NCBI RefSeq assembly: GCF_902148845.1
Contig: NC_043751.1
Coordinates: 31,371,294 to 31,435,293, forward strand
Direction: 5' to 3'
DNA length: 64,000 nt
From: Salarias fasciatus
Lineage: Eukaryota; Chordata; Actinopteri; Blenniiformes; Blenniidae
The notes below the pieces were generated by a model. That model did no database searches. It saw only the letters and a program-made list of their open reading frames with translations, and had not been told where the DNA came from. The position numbers and the translations under genes were made by a program. Shown here piece after piece: positions 46,879 to 57,500 of the stretch (the first letter of the stretch is position 1; the number at the start of each line of letters is the position of its first letter).

Positions 46879-49800
46879 TACCCCTTTCCCACTGCAGCTA
46901 GCGGGTCGACCCGTGTCTGCGACCTGCTATCGCCTTTTCAGACTCCTTTCCCACCGCCTGCAGACCCGCGTCTCACCTCCTGCTGGCGAGCCGCGTCGCT
47001 GCGTTTTCTCGCACTGATAGAGTCCCACGTTGATGACATCATCAGCGCAACGGAGCACAACGAAAGTAAACAATGCAGCGGAAAACAGTCCCTGTTACCT
47101 GTAGACGAATCTCCTCCTCCCCACGGGTCAGGGGAAGCTCTCTGGTCTCGCTGTCTTGCTACTGCTGGGTCATGTTGACGAAGGAAATCTCACGCTGTGT
47201 CCAGAAACAACAACTAGGACGCTAACGTAGCCGCGCTGCGTCGACATCATCATGTAAGTTCCCGGATGTGTCCCTCCCACTGAAAGCCGGGAGAAAGCTG
47301 ACCCGGGAATTTACCGGGTCGATTGCAGGATGAACGACCCGGGTCGAAATCCTGGGTCAAACCTTTTCCCACTGCCACGACTTAGCGGGTTTAAACGGGT
47401 TTTTTGGCCAGTGGGAAAGGGGTAATAGATAGATAGCTTTATTGTTCCAGTGGGAAATTTGTCCTGGGCAGAGTTCACAGTGCTACATCAACATACATAT
47501 AAAAACAACACAACATAAAACCACAGCAGCTGAAGTGCAGAAGGATACATGTCTCGGTTGTAAAAACTCCACTGTAAGCATGTTTAATTATGTTTAGATA
47601 TTTAAATTTAGAATGTATCATATAACTCTTGTATCATAAATATGAATATCTAAGGCTTGTTAGAAAAAATTTAAATTTCTGTAACTTCTTACTACAAATG
47701 ACAGCCTGCAAGTAAAAAGCTCCAATCATAACGACCAGCAGGTGGCGGTAATGTAACCAACGGGATGCAAGCTGCAGTAAAACATCACAGAAGAAGAGAA
47801 GCACAAAAACAATCACAGCACTGAGTGACAGTGCTGCGGTGCTGCGTCTCTGTACCGGAGCCGGACCGGAGCCGGTGAGCCGGTGAGCCCGGCGTCCGGA
47901 GCCGGACCGGAGCCGGACCGGAGCCGGACCGGAGCCGGTGAGCCCGGCGTCCGGAGCCGGACCGGAGCCGGACCGGAGCCGGACCGGAGCCGGTGAGCCC
48001 GGCGTCCGGAGCCGGACCGGAGCCGGTGAGCCCGGCGTCCAGAGCCGGACCGGAGCCGGTGAGCCCGGCGTCCGGAGCCGGACCGGAGCCGGACCGGAGC
48101 CGGTGAGCCCGGCGTCCGGAGCCGGACCGGAGCTGGTGAGCCCGGCGTGAGGTTGGTTGTAACCCCGCTTGTCCGGCGGCCAGCGGCAGCTTTTTCGTCA
48201 CATTTTTACTCGTCAGTTCATGATGTTCAGAGATTTTGTTTTCGTTTTTGTTATCATTACTTATTAAATTTACGTTCTCGTCACAAATTAGTCACAGAAT
48301 AAAGAGTCGTCAACGAATAGTTTTCGTTTAAGTTTTAGCTGACAAAATGAACACTGGAGCTGATCAGAACCACCTCCTTCCCGTGATCCCGCCCGCCTGC
48401 GAGCGTCAGTCTGCCTGGAAAAGCTCCGTCTTTAACTCTGCTAGTGTCTCTGGGAGCTGCTGCAATGCACTCTGGGAAGTGTAGGACTTCCTGCTCCTGT
48501 GTGCGTGCGTGTGTGTGTGCAGCAATCTGACAGGTTTGTACTCGGCTTCAGTGTCCTGCACTAACACTGCTATCTGTGCTTCTGACTCCTCCTCTTCCTC
48601 CTCTTCCTCCTCTTCCTCCCTCACCGCCTCCCCCTCCCCCCAACTCACGCTAGCCAACGAAGACTCCCTTTCCAAGGTATGTCATACGGACTGTTTGTGT
48701 TTTGTTTTCTCCCCCCTCTCCATCTTTTCTTCTTTTTTTTGTTTTTTTTTTTTGTTTTTGTTTTTTTTTTGTTTTTTTTTTTCCTTTTTCTTTGTGTTTC
48801 CGTCTTTGTCGTCTGTCTCATTTCACCCAGGTCGCCCACCCAAATACAGCAGCGTCCCGGAGCTGGGCAGCCTCACCCCGAACTCCCCCTCCAGCCCCGT
48901 CCACCCCCTCCCCATGCCCAGCCCCAGCTCTGGGGATGTAAGTAACCATGGGGGAGACGGACAGTTCAGGGGGGCGGACACCTCCGTCACACTCAGCCCT
49001 ATTGCCCCGTAGCTCCGTCAGCCATTCACACACTCGCCCATCAGTCTGTGTCCATGTGACGATCATCAGCCATCGGTTTGGTTTGTTTTGTTTTTTTTTC
49101 CTTTTACTTTTTGTTTCAGTCTTACAAAGCGAACAGTTTCCCGTCCAGCTGCAGCCGTCAGCCAGTCAGAGGCTCCCAGCAGTATCCAGACGTCTGAAAC
49201 TCCCACAACAGTTTCCCTCGCTTTTCTGACTGTTCATGAAGTCTGGTTTTCATGAGCTTTACTTCTAGAGCTGCATTAAATTATCAGTCAGTTTAAATGG
49301 ATACTTGCCCTGAAATGTTTGGCCACCGGGCGGCGCCACCGCAGTGCGAGAGGCCAGGTCAGAGAGTGGAACTCCTCCCAGCTTGTTTTTGAACCATCCT
49401 GTAACTCCGACACTAACCGATCACCCGTCCAGACGCCGTGTGAGGAGCGGCTTGAGTCCGGTCCTCATTTAAAAACCTCCGGTCCCAGCACATGCTAACT
49501 CCAGGTGTCCGTAACGCCTCGGCGGAATTAACAGCATGTCGGTTAGCCAGCGGCTGTGAACCGAAGACCCCCCCCCCCCCCCCCCCCCACCCCCCACTCA
49601 CCCCCCAACACACACACAAACACACACGGCGGGCGGGACACTGATGGCTGCAATTCTTCCTCGCAGGGAGACATCCATGAGGATTTCTGCACTGTGTGCA
49701 GGCGCAGTGGCCAGTTGCTCATGTGCGACACGTGTTCTCGTGTTTATCACCTGGACTGCCTGGATCCACCCCTGAAAACCATTCCTAAAGGCATGTGGAT

Positions 49801-52800
49801 CTGTCCAAAATGTCAAGATCAGGTAACTGCAGCGGCCGGGAGCGAGGGGGGGGTGTGGGGGCCGCTGGGGGGCCCCGAGCCCTCCCTGTAGGACTGTTCA
49901 GCCCTTTGTAAGCACACACGATGCACACTGTTGTTTTGTTGTCTCATTCATTGTGTCGGCACAGATTAGCATCACACTTCATCCACCTCATTGCTTGTCC
50001 CCCCTGCGCCTCCCCCCCCCCTCCTCCAGGGGGCGGGGGCAGCCCCTCCCAGTCTTTTGGGGTCTCGACCTCTGTGAACACTGCCAGCTTCTCTCTGCAG
50101 ATCCTGAAAAAAGAAGAAGCCATTCCCTGGCCCGGCACGCTGGCCATCGTCCACTCCTACATCGCCTACAAAGAAGGTGAGCGCACTGCTGTCCCACGAC
50201 CCTGAACGCACCACGGCTGGACCGCGAGCACCCCAGTGACACGTCATGGCATGAACACCGCTACAGCCCCACGAACACACCGCTAATGCACCACAAACAC
50301 ACCGCTAATGCACCACGAACACACCGCTAATGCACCACGAACACACCGCTAACGCACCACAAACACACCGCTAATGCACCACAAACACACCGCTAATGCA
50401 CCACGAACACACCGCTAACGCACCACAAACACACCGCTAACGCACCACAAACACACCGCTAATGCACCACAAACACACCGCTAATGCACCACAAACACAC
50501 CGCTAACGCACCACAAACACACCGCTAACGCACCACAAACACACCGCTAATGCACCACAAACACCACTAATGCACCATGAACACAATGCTAATGCAACAC
50601 GAACACACCGCTAACGCACCACGAACACAATGCTAACGCACCACGAACACACCGCTAATGCACCACAAACACACCGCTAACGCACCACAAACACACTGCT
50701 AATGCACCACAAACACACCACTAATGCACCACGAACACACCGCTAATGCACCACGAACACACCGCTAATGCACCACAAACACACCACTAATGCACCACGA
50801 ACACACCGCTAATGCACCACGAACACACCGCTAATGCACCACAAACACACCGCTAATGCACCACAAACACACCACTAATGCACCACGAACACACCGCTAA
50901 TGCACCACAAACACCACTAATGCACCATGAACACAATGCTAATGCACCATGAACACAATGCTAATGCAACACGAACACACCGCTAACGCACCACAAACAC
51001 AATGCTAACGCACCACGAACACACCGCTAATGCACCATGAACACAATGCTAATGCAACACGAACACACCGCTAACGCACCACAAACACACCGCTAATGCA
51101 CCACAAACACACCGCTAATGCACCACAAACACACCGCTAACGCACCACAAACACACCGCTAACGCACCACGAACACACCACTAATGCACCACAAACACAC
51201 TGCTACAGCCGCACAAACACACCGCTAATGCACCACGAACACACCACTAATGCACCACGAACACACCGCTAACGCACCATGAACACACCGCTAACGCACC
51301 ACGGACACACCACTAAAGGCCTCCACACACTACAGGATAATCGGGCCGAATTTTGCCCCGATCCTCTCCTCCCGATCGAGGCCGACAGGGTCCGATTGTC
51401 GGGAGTATGCAAATGAGTTCGGGTCCGATCTTCGTGTAGTGTTCGGTGTGTTCCGAGAAATTTTTTCCGGTCGGAGCCTCTCGGGAGGCGTCGGAAGGGG
51501 AGATCGGAGATAATGAACATGTTCAATATTTCCGATCGCAAATCCTGTGGTGTGTGGTGCGCTCCGAGAGGCGCCGATCAGCTCTGAGTAGAGCTGTCCA
51601 CACCCTCGAAATAAAGCTCTCTGATTGGATGAACAGCTCCGTCTCACCAAGGTGCCGCTGATTTAAAAAAATCCCCCCGCAGCTGTCAGAGCTGGATGAA
51701 TATATGTCTGTGAAATATATTCACTATATATGACAGTGAAACAGAAAAGCCAGAGCTCTAAACTCAGCCGTGCAGAAAGTGATGGTTAATCCTGTCGCTC
51801 CTGGATGAACTGGATTTCCTCCATTCAGACCCAAACTCCGATCTAATATCTACATCTCCGCCAGTCCTGCAATAATCCCAATGTTTTAATTAATCTCCGT
51901 TATTAACCATCACGGAAGAATGGGGGAAGAAAAAAATAATAATAAAAGAAAAAAAAACTTTCCACTGATTCCGTGCCCTCAGAGACAGAGCGGACTATAA
52001 TGAAACTTTCCTAATCAACGTATTTTTACTCTGATTTAAACTATCAAATCTGTGGACATAAAGAATGATTTAAGATATTTGATGATTTAAAAAAGTAGCT
52101 TTTATTTGACACGGTCGCTAATAACTTTATTCTACTGCTGCACTCGGGACTCAAAAGTAAAAAAAAAACAAAAAAAACCACACAAACAGATTAGCTAATA
52201 AGCTGAATTATTATTAAATGTAAATTATAATAAAATGATCTGAAACTATGTTTCCCTCTTCTGTACTGGAACATTTAAATTTTCTAACAAGGTGCTGACA
52301 GTCCGTGCTCCGTGCGCACGGCGGGTGGGGGGGGGGGGTCTGCACTGAAGGAGCGATTCCAATGTGAATGAATGAACTGAGGGAACGAATGAGTTCTCCA
52401 CTTATTATTGAAAGTGGAGATGAATGTAAAAACTGCAATGAAGGGAAACAGCACAAAGTCACGTCGGACGACGTGAGATTTGGAGGAGTGAGGAGCCGAT
52501 TCTCGGCTGAAGAATCTGCTAGTGTGTGGTCTGCTCCGAAGTGACACCGCACACTAGACGATCAGGAGAGGAAGATCGGGTACGATCTGTCCTCTGCTGT
52601 TGTGTAGTGTGTGGTGTCTGAATCGGGGAAGATTGAAAAAATCCTGTAGTGTGTGGCCGGCTTAATGCACCATGAACACAATGCTAATGCAACACGAACA
52701 CACCGCTAACGCACCACAAACACACCGCTAACGCACCACAAACACACCGCTAACGCACCACAAACACACCGCTAATGCAACACAAACACACCGCTAATGC

Positions 52801-54542
52801 ACCACAAACACACCGCTAATGCACCACGAACACACCGCTAATGCACCACGAACACACCACTAATGCACCACGAACACACCGCTAATGCACCACGAACACA
52901 CCGCTAACGCACCACGAACACACCGCTAATGCACCACGAACACACCACTAACGCACCACAAACACACCGCTAATGCACCACGAACACACCACTAACGCAC
53001 CACAAACACACCGCTAACACACCACGGACACACCACTAATGCACCACGAACACACCGCTAATGCACCACGAACACACCGCTAACGCACCACGAACACACC
53101 GCTAATGCACCACGAACACACCACTAACGCACCACAAACACACCGCTAACACACCACGGACACACCACTAATGCACCACGAACACACCGCTAATGCACCA
53201 CGAACACACCGCTAATGCACAACGAACACACCGCTAACGCACCACGAACACACCGCTAACACACCACGGACACACCACTAATGCACCATGAACACCGCTA
53301 AGTCCTGTTTACACCACAACGCTGCTCGGAGCCACTGAAAACGCAAATTTTGAAAACTGCTCCGAAAGCGGAAGTTTTTTTCTCTGTCGTCATGGGAACG
53401 GGGAAAACACAACAACGGCCGGTCCTGGTCCCGCCCTCCACCGCTGGAGTGAACCGTCGTTCTGCACATGCTCAGCGGGACGTTCCCCTCCAGGGTGTCA
53501 TGACTGATTAGAGTCCAGCAGGGGGCAGAGTGAACACTCCACAAGCTTTACTCTGCAAATTTAAAACTGAACAAAGACGCTGGAACCGGTTTCAGACTGC
53601 AAAACGAAGGTATTGATCATGTGGCGTGGGAATGATTGATTTTGACGCTGCTGTTTTCCACCGTTTTCAGCGAAAGAGGAGGAGAAGCAGAAGCTGATGA
53701 AGTGGAGCTCTGAGCTGAAGCTGGAGCGAGAGCAGCTGGAGCAGAGAGTCAAGCAGCTCAGCAACTCCATAACGGTGAGGAGACGCGCAGCGGTCGCCGT
53801 CTGCCGGTCGGCGGCGGCAGGAAGTGACGTGGCTGTGCTTCCTGTCTCCTCTCAGAAATGCATGGAGACCAAAAACAGCATCCTGGCGCGGCAGAAGGAG
53901 ATGCAGCTGTCCCTGGACAAGGTCAAGCACCTGATCCGCCTCATCCAGGCCTTCAACTTCAGCCAGGCCGTGCCAGCGCCGGACGCCGCGCACGTCCGGC
54001 CGCCGCCACCGCCGCCGCCCGTCGCCCAGCCGGCTGCGGACCCCGACCCGGCGGACAAACCCACGGCGGCCGGCGCCACCGGCGGAGACGGCGAGAAACA
54101 GGAGGAGCAGGGAGCGGCGGAGAGCGAGGAGACGGCGGGAGGAGGAGGCGACCCCACCGCCACGCCGACGGCAGATGGCAGCCCCGGCGCCGGAGGGGGG
54201 GGCGGGGGCGGCGAGGGGACCGGTCTGCAGCAGGTCGAGCCCGAGACTGAGGCGGCGCCGGCCAGCGGCGGCGATGGCGCTCCCGCCTCCCCGGCGGCCG
54301 TCGCCGAGGCCACCACCAACGGCACGGCCGAGTCCAGCTGCCCAGAGCTCAGCCCCGCCTCCAACGTCACCGACTCCATCGACTCCACGAGCAAGGCGGG
54401 CGGCGCCGGCCCCCCCGAGGCGGCGGCGGCGGAGCAGGAACAGGACGAGCTCGGCGACGGCAGCACCAACAACAGCAAAACCTCAGAACCCTCCCAGCAT
54501 TCTTTGCCAGCTCTGCTCAGCAGTTTGGACGATGAGAAGTAA
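37387..54542 (+). CDS. phf21a: PHD finger protein 21A (BHC80), CoREST/LSD1 complex subunit
   Basis: Coding exons: 37387-37443, 37621-37653, 37748-37813, 39718-39870, 40365-40601, 41410-41529, 42830-43207, 43288-43395, 44068-44119, 44204-44283, 46263-46323, 48831-48937, 49667-49822, 50101-50176, 53671-53774, 53856-54542; 2475 nt, 824 aa in the AT-hook form. Residues 2-65 ([15 protein letters not shown]...) are the conserved N-terminal coiled coil; 130-430 are Pro/Thr/Val-rich; KRGRPPKY (about 446-453) is the AT-hook; 485-536 is the PHD finger (FCTVC...CDTC...YHLDC...CPKC), which in mammals binds unmethylated H3K4; 537-640 match the rest of human PHF21A, including a second coiled coil. The final ~190 residues are a long Pro/Ala/Gly/Glu-rich tail absent from human (680 aa). 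A 23-nt alternative exon (48654-48676) can replace the AT-hook exon. Whether this is copy aa or ab of the fish duplicates is not decided. Confidence 0.95.
38100..38760. other. phf21a intron segment without recognised element
   Basis: Non-coding, unique-looking sequence between microsatellites in the intron 37814-39717. Several restriction-like palindromes and a short CA tract (38605-38628), nothing further recognised. Confidence 0.3.
40060..40345. repeat. Degenerate ~30-bp minisatellite in phf21a
   Basis: Tandem copies of GAAAAGTTTTAGAAACAATG plus about ten bases, clearest at 40197-40345, ending 20 bp before exon 5. Confidence 0.8.
42240..42740. repeat. TAGCA-rich degenerate tandem repeat in phf21a
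   Basis: About 500 bp of AGCATTAGCAGTA-like units with no fixed period; open on several frames. The 305-aa minus-strand frame over it is an artefact. Confidence 0.8.
43409..43935. repeat. CTCCACCCC-type tandem array, strongly strand-asymmetric
   Basis: About 530 bp made of CTCCACCCC(C)G-like 11-bp and related units, almost without G on the plus strand except in CG. It begins about 14 bp after the donor of exon 8. G-rich on the complementary strand. Confidence 0.95.
44005..44065. repeat. (TG)n tract abutting a phf21a acceptor
   Basis: About 60 bases of TG directly followed by TAG|AAACTGGCC of exon 9. Confidence 0.97.
44343..44895. mobile_element. DNA-transposon remnant with ACCGTGATAT-rich end
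   Basis: Left end GGGCTGCGCGGTATGACGG; right part rich in ACCGTGATATAAG and ending TTCATACCG, near-complement of the left end. Flanked on the left by one stray satellite monomer (44320-44340) and on the right by the main array. Confidence 0.45.
44893..46234. repeat. 23-bp satellite array in phf21a intron
   Basis: About 58 copies of GTGGACGCTCTGTGTCCCAT plus CGT, with a 21-bp variant lacking GT, in 1.34 kb. Variation is mainly CTGTG/CGGTG. Several frames on both strands lack stops, giving spurious 300-514-codon frames. Confidence 0.97.
46879..47424. mobile_element. MITE with TACCCCTTTCCCACTG inverted ends
   Basis: Sixteen-base perfect inverted ends at 46879-46894 and 47409-47424, inserted in a GATA repeat; the GATA tract resumes at 47425 followed by a retroposon-like tail (CTTTATTGTTCCAGTGGG). 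Confidence 0.7.
47855..48150. repeat. GC-rich minisatellite (GAGCCGGACCGGAGCCGG units)
   Basis: Mixed 12-bp (CCGGACCGGAGC) and longer units with TGAGCCCGGCGTC inside the hAT-type element. Confidence 0.9.
48654..48676 (+). other. phf21a: phf21a alternative 23-nt microexon (ANEDSLSK)
   Basis: Acceptor ACGCTAG and donor GTATGT bound 23 bases that, after the G ending exon 11, read ANEDSLSK and join in phase to GDIHEDF of the PHD exon. The human PHF21A form without AT-hook has ANEEHWPK at the same place. Both this exon and the AT-hook exon are 2 modulo 3, so they exchange without frameshift. Upstream lies a long TCCTCTTCC pyrimidine tract. Confidence 0.82.
48831..48937 (+). other. phf21a: phf21a AT-hook exon
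   Basis: This 107-nt exon completes the AT-hook GRPPKY begun by the G of exon 11 and encodes a Ser/Pro-rich linker ending SSGD. Donor GTAAGT is strong. It is already counted in the coding sequence. Confidence 0.9.
50218..53300. repeat. 22-bp satellite array in phf21a intron, split by a MITE
   Basis: Units of CGCTAATGCACCACAAACAC plus AC run through 50218-51313 and 52666-53300, roughly 78 copies. Units differ at a few positions (AATGC/AACGC, CAAAC/CGAAC). Confidence 0.95.
51317..52662. mobile_element. PIF/Harbinger-like element inside the 22-bp satellite
   Basis: 1346 bp with inverted ends AGGCCTCCACACACTACAGG and CCTGTAGTGTGTGGCCGGCT, flanked by TAA on both sides (51314-51316, 52663-52665). 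No transposase frame recognised. Confidence 0.65.
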
Positions 54543-57500
54543 CGGCGGCGCCGCCCGCCGCAGGAAGTCTCTCACACATACACAAACACACACACACACA
54601 CGCACACACACACACACATACATTCATACACGCACACACATATATATATATTAAAAAAAAAAGACTCCGCTTGCACCGCACGGTGCCCTGAAGTTGCCAA
54701 TCTGTATAAATGTTGTTTGTTTGCATCGTATTGTCAGACTGTGTCAATGGTAGATATTCAGCCCGCGTCACCAGGCTCTGGGAGGACGTAGGCTGCCCCC
54801 TACAGGACGGGGGGGCGTACGCACCAGTGTCATCATGCCAATTAGTGATCGACGTCATGGAGGGAACGCTCAAAGGGAGATTTTTCTTCATCATCACACC
54901 AGTGTGTGCCTGTTACCGTGGCCCCGGAGGGGTGGGGGTTTGGAAGGGGGGGTGGGGGGCGTTCACGAGGCTACGGACAGAACCGACAGTGTGGACCGAG
55001 CCGGTCCCCGAGGAAAGCAGCAGTGTTGTGATAGAAGAACCTGTTCAGTCTTTTGTCCCGGCCGTCTGTGGTCCTGCGACCCTTATCGACCCCACTGACC
55101 CCACTGACCCCCCTGACCCCGAGATCTCACCCCCTCCCCGCCCCACGACCCCAGACCGCTGACGGACCCCCCCCCCCCCCCGCCCCCCGACAGAGATAAA
55201 GCAGGAAGCCCGAAGGCCTCGTGGTGCGTTCAAGTACCGGGGTAAAGAATCCCACAGTTAATGATCAAATCCAATGTTACCTGACTAAACAGTCTCAAAA
55301 GTTTGACGTTTTCCTGGTTACCATGAACGCACCATCAGTGTGCCTCAGCGTATTAAAAAAAAAAAAAAAAACCTGGAAATGACCTAAAAGTAAATTGAAA
55401 CCAGAAAACAAAGAAAAAAACTTTTTGAAAAGAAGCAAACGAGGAGAAAAAGGTAATGGGGAGAAGTGAAGAACGTTCAGAGGTTTACTGAAGAACGGGT
55501 AATCCCAAGAAGGTTCCAGATCAACCCGTTTCTGTAGCGAGACGACAGAAGTTCGGTTCGATTCCCGAAACCTGGACTTCGTGCAGACCGCCGACAGTCC
55601 ACTGTCCCTCTGCTCCCGGTCCAGACCGACCTCCACGCTTCACTTCCTGCTCTGTTGGGGCGTCGGGTTCGACTTCGCGGACTCCTTCGGCCAGACTCGA
55701 CTTTTCTCGACTCGTCTCCACTTTATTTTGAAAAGACGTTCCTGCCCTGCTGGTCTCAGACTTCCTGTCTGATTCAAACGGGGCGACGGGACCTTCGGAC
55801 TCTCTCCTCCGGAGTTTTTGCCCCTGAACCTGGACGGCGCCGGCCGATCCGACAGAGACCCCCCCCCCCCCCCCTCCCCTCCTGAGCTCAGGCCGAGCGC
55901 GGCGCTCCGCAGGTACGAGGCCGAACAGGTGCGGTAGCCTCAAAGATGTTTTCAGTGGTGTCGGTCAAGTGTAGTGATTGAGTTTTCATTCGTGAGTCAA
56001 GTGTGTCAACTGTGAGCACTAAATGTGAAATTGCAATATTGCAATGTCAACACACACACACACACACAAACTATATCTGGGCTGTGTTTCTTTTTTTATG
56101 GGAAAAGATATTCAGGTCTTCCTAGTCTTCAGAATAAGTGCTTTCTGTTCCTGAACCTGCTGGACGGCATTTTCCACTCGAAGGAATCCTCTTTTTCCAA
56201 GTGATGTGCGTTTCCGTTGAATCCTGAACTGCCAAAACGATGTATCCAAATTCAGCAGGGACTCGTCCACTTACTGTATTCCAAGATCAAATCATTGGCG
56301 TTGTAAGATACACCATGCTCCCACTTCAAAGACCGGAAGCCCCCAGATTGATCAAACAATAACGTTACGGGAAGTTCCCCTTCCTCGCCTCGGAGGACCG
56401 GTGGTAGGAACCCGCTCCTCCGCCCGGATCTGGAAGGACGAAAACCACAAATCCTGAGATTAAAGCACAAGCTTGCTGCATTACAAAGAAGTGCTGAAGA
56501 GCTTTTTGTATGTTAATATGGAATTAAACAGAGTATGCATCTCTTTGTCGTGATGTGACTTATCCCCACATTGCCAATATTTTTCTAGCGGGAGGTTTTG
56601 GGACCTCCGTGTGGCGCCGAGGCGGGGGGTCCGGCTCACGGTCCGCCGCAGCCTCGCCAACCCCTCCATCTGCTCGCCGCCGCGTCTCTCTGCTGTCTGT
56701 CGCCGTCCGTCCGTCCGTCTCCTTTCGCTCGTCGTCCGGTGAATTAGTCGAGAGGTTCTTGTCGGTTCGGGCAATAAGGAACTCTGGGCCGTTGGATCGC
56801 GGCGCCTCTGGCAGCGCCGCATCATCGTCGCTCTCTTGTTCGCGGTATCGGTCGCTCAGATCAGAGTCGTCCGACGCGTTGACCTGTGACCTGTCGGAGG
56901 TCGCGACCTCGAGGATTCAGAGGCGTCGTAACTCCTGTGGTCAGACGGAAACCTCTCCGGCGAGTTCTTCCCTCTTTGGCTCCACGACGCTCAGTCGGCA
57001 CGTCGGGGTTTCCGCTCAGCTCCCGACACCGAACGGCTCGAGCTCGAGATGTGAGCCAGTTGCCCTCGGGTCCCGGCCGCCGCCGGCCCGGTCGGCGCGG
57101 CGTTCCACAGCGATCCGAGCTGCTGCGGGTGTCGTTCTCCTTCATATCACGTGGACTCTTCATATCTGACGCCTGGTTTCTGACATCAGCTGTACAAACT
57201 GCCTTCATTCAGAGGATCCCAGAGACGGCGAGCGGCGGACCGCGGCGGCGCGTCGGACCGCGGCGGCACGTCACGTCAGACCGCGGTGACGGACGCCGGA
57301 GCGAGCCGAGGGCCAGAGGCGCAGCCGGTTGACAGAAAGCCGTGTGAAAGGTGTTGGCGGTTCGTTCCGGATATCGTGGGTCGTGTCTCGGTGTCTTCGG
57401 GGTGGATGTTGGTTCTGTCCTCGTGTCCGACCGCGTTCTCTCGCGATGGAGCCGTAGAACCGTCCGGTTCGGGTTCCAGGCTCCTCCCTTCTGTACAGTA

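Larger units (their letters stand above)
46649..48356. mobile_element. hAT-type element with 8-bp target duplication, carrying nested inserts
   Basis: Ends CAGTGTTAATTCTGACA and TGTCAG-type complement closing GAACACTG, flanked by GAGCTCAT (46641-46648) and GAGCTGAT (48357-48364), an 8-bp duplication with one mismatch. Internal TTTTAGTTTTAGTC-like sequence. Contains a second MITE, a retroposon tail and a minisatellite. Confidence 0.65.

Noticed and set aside
50218-53300. Regular 22-bp repeats resembling a CRISPR array
   Set aside because: Units are head-to-tail without unique spacers, in a vertebrate intron. The 23-bp array was rejected for the same reason.
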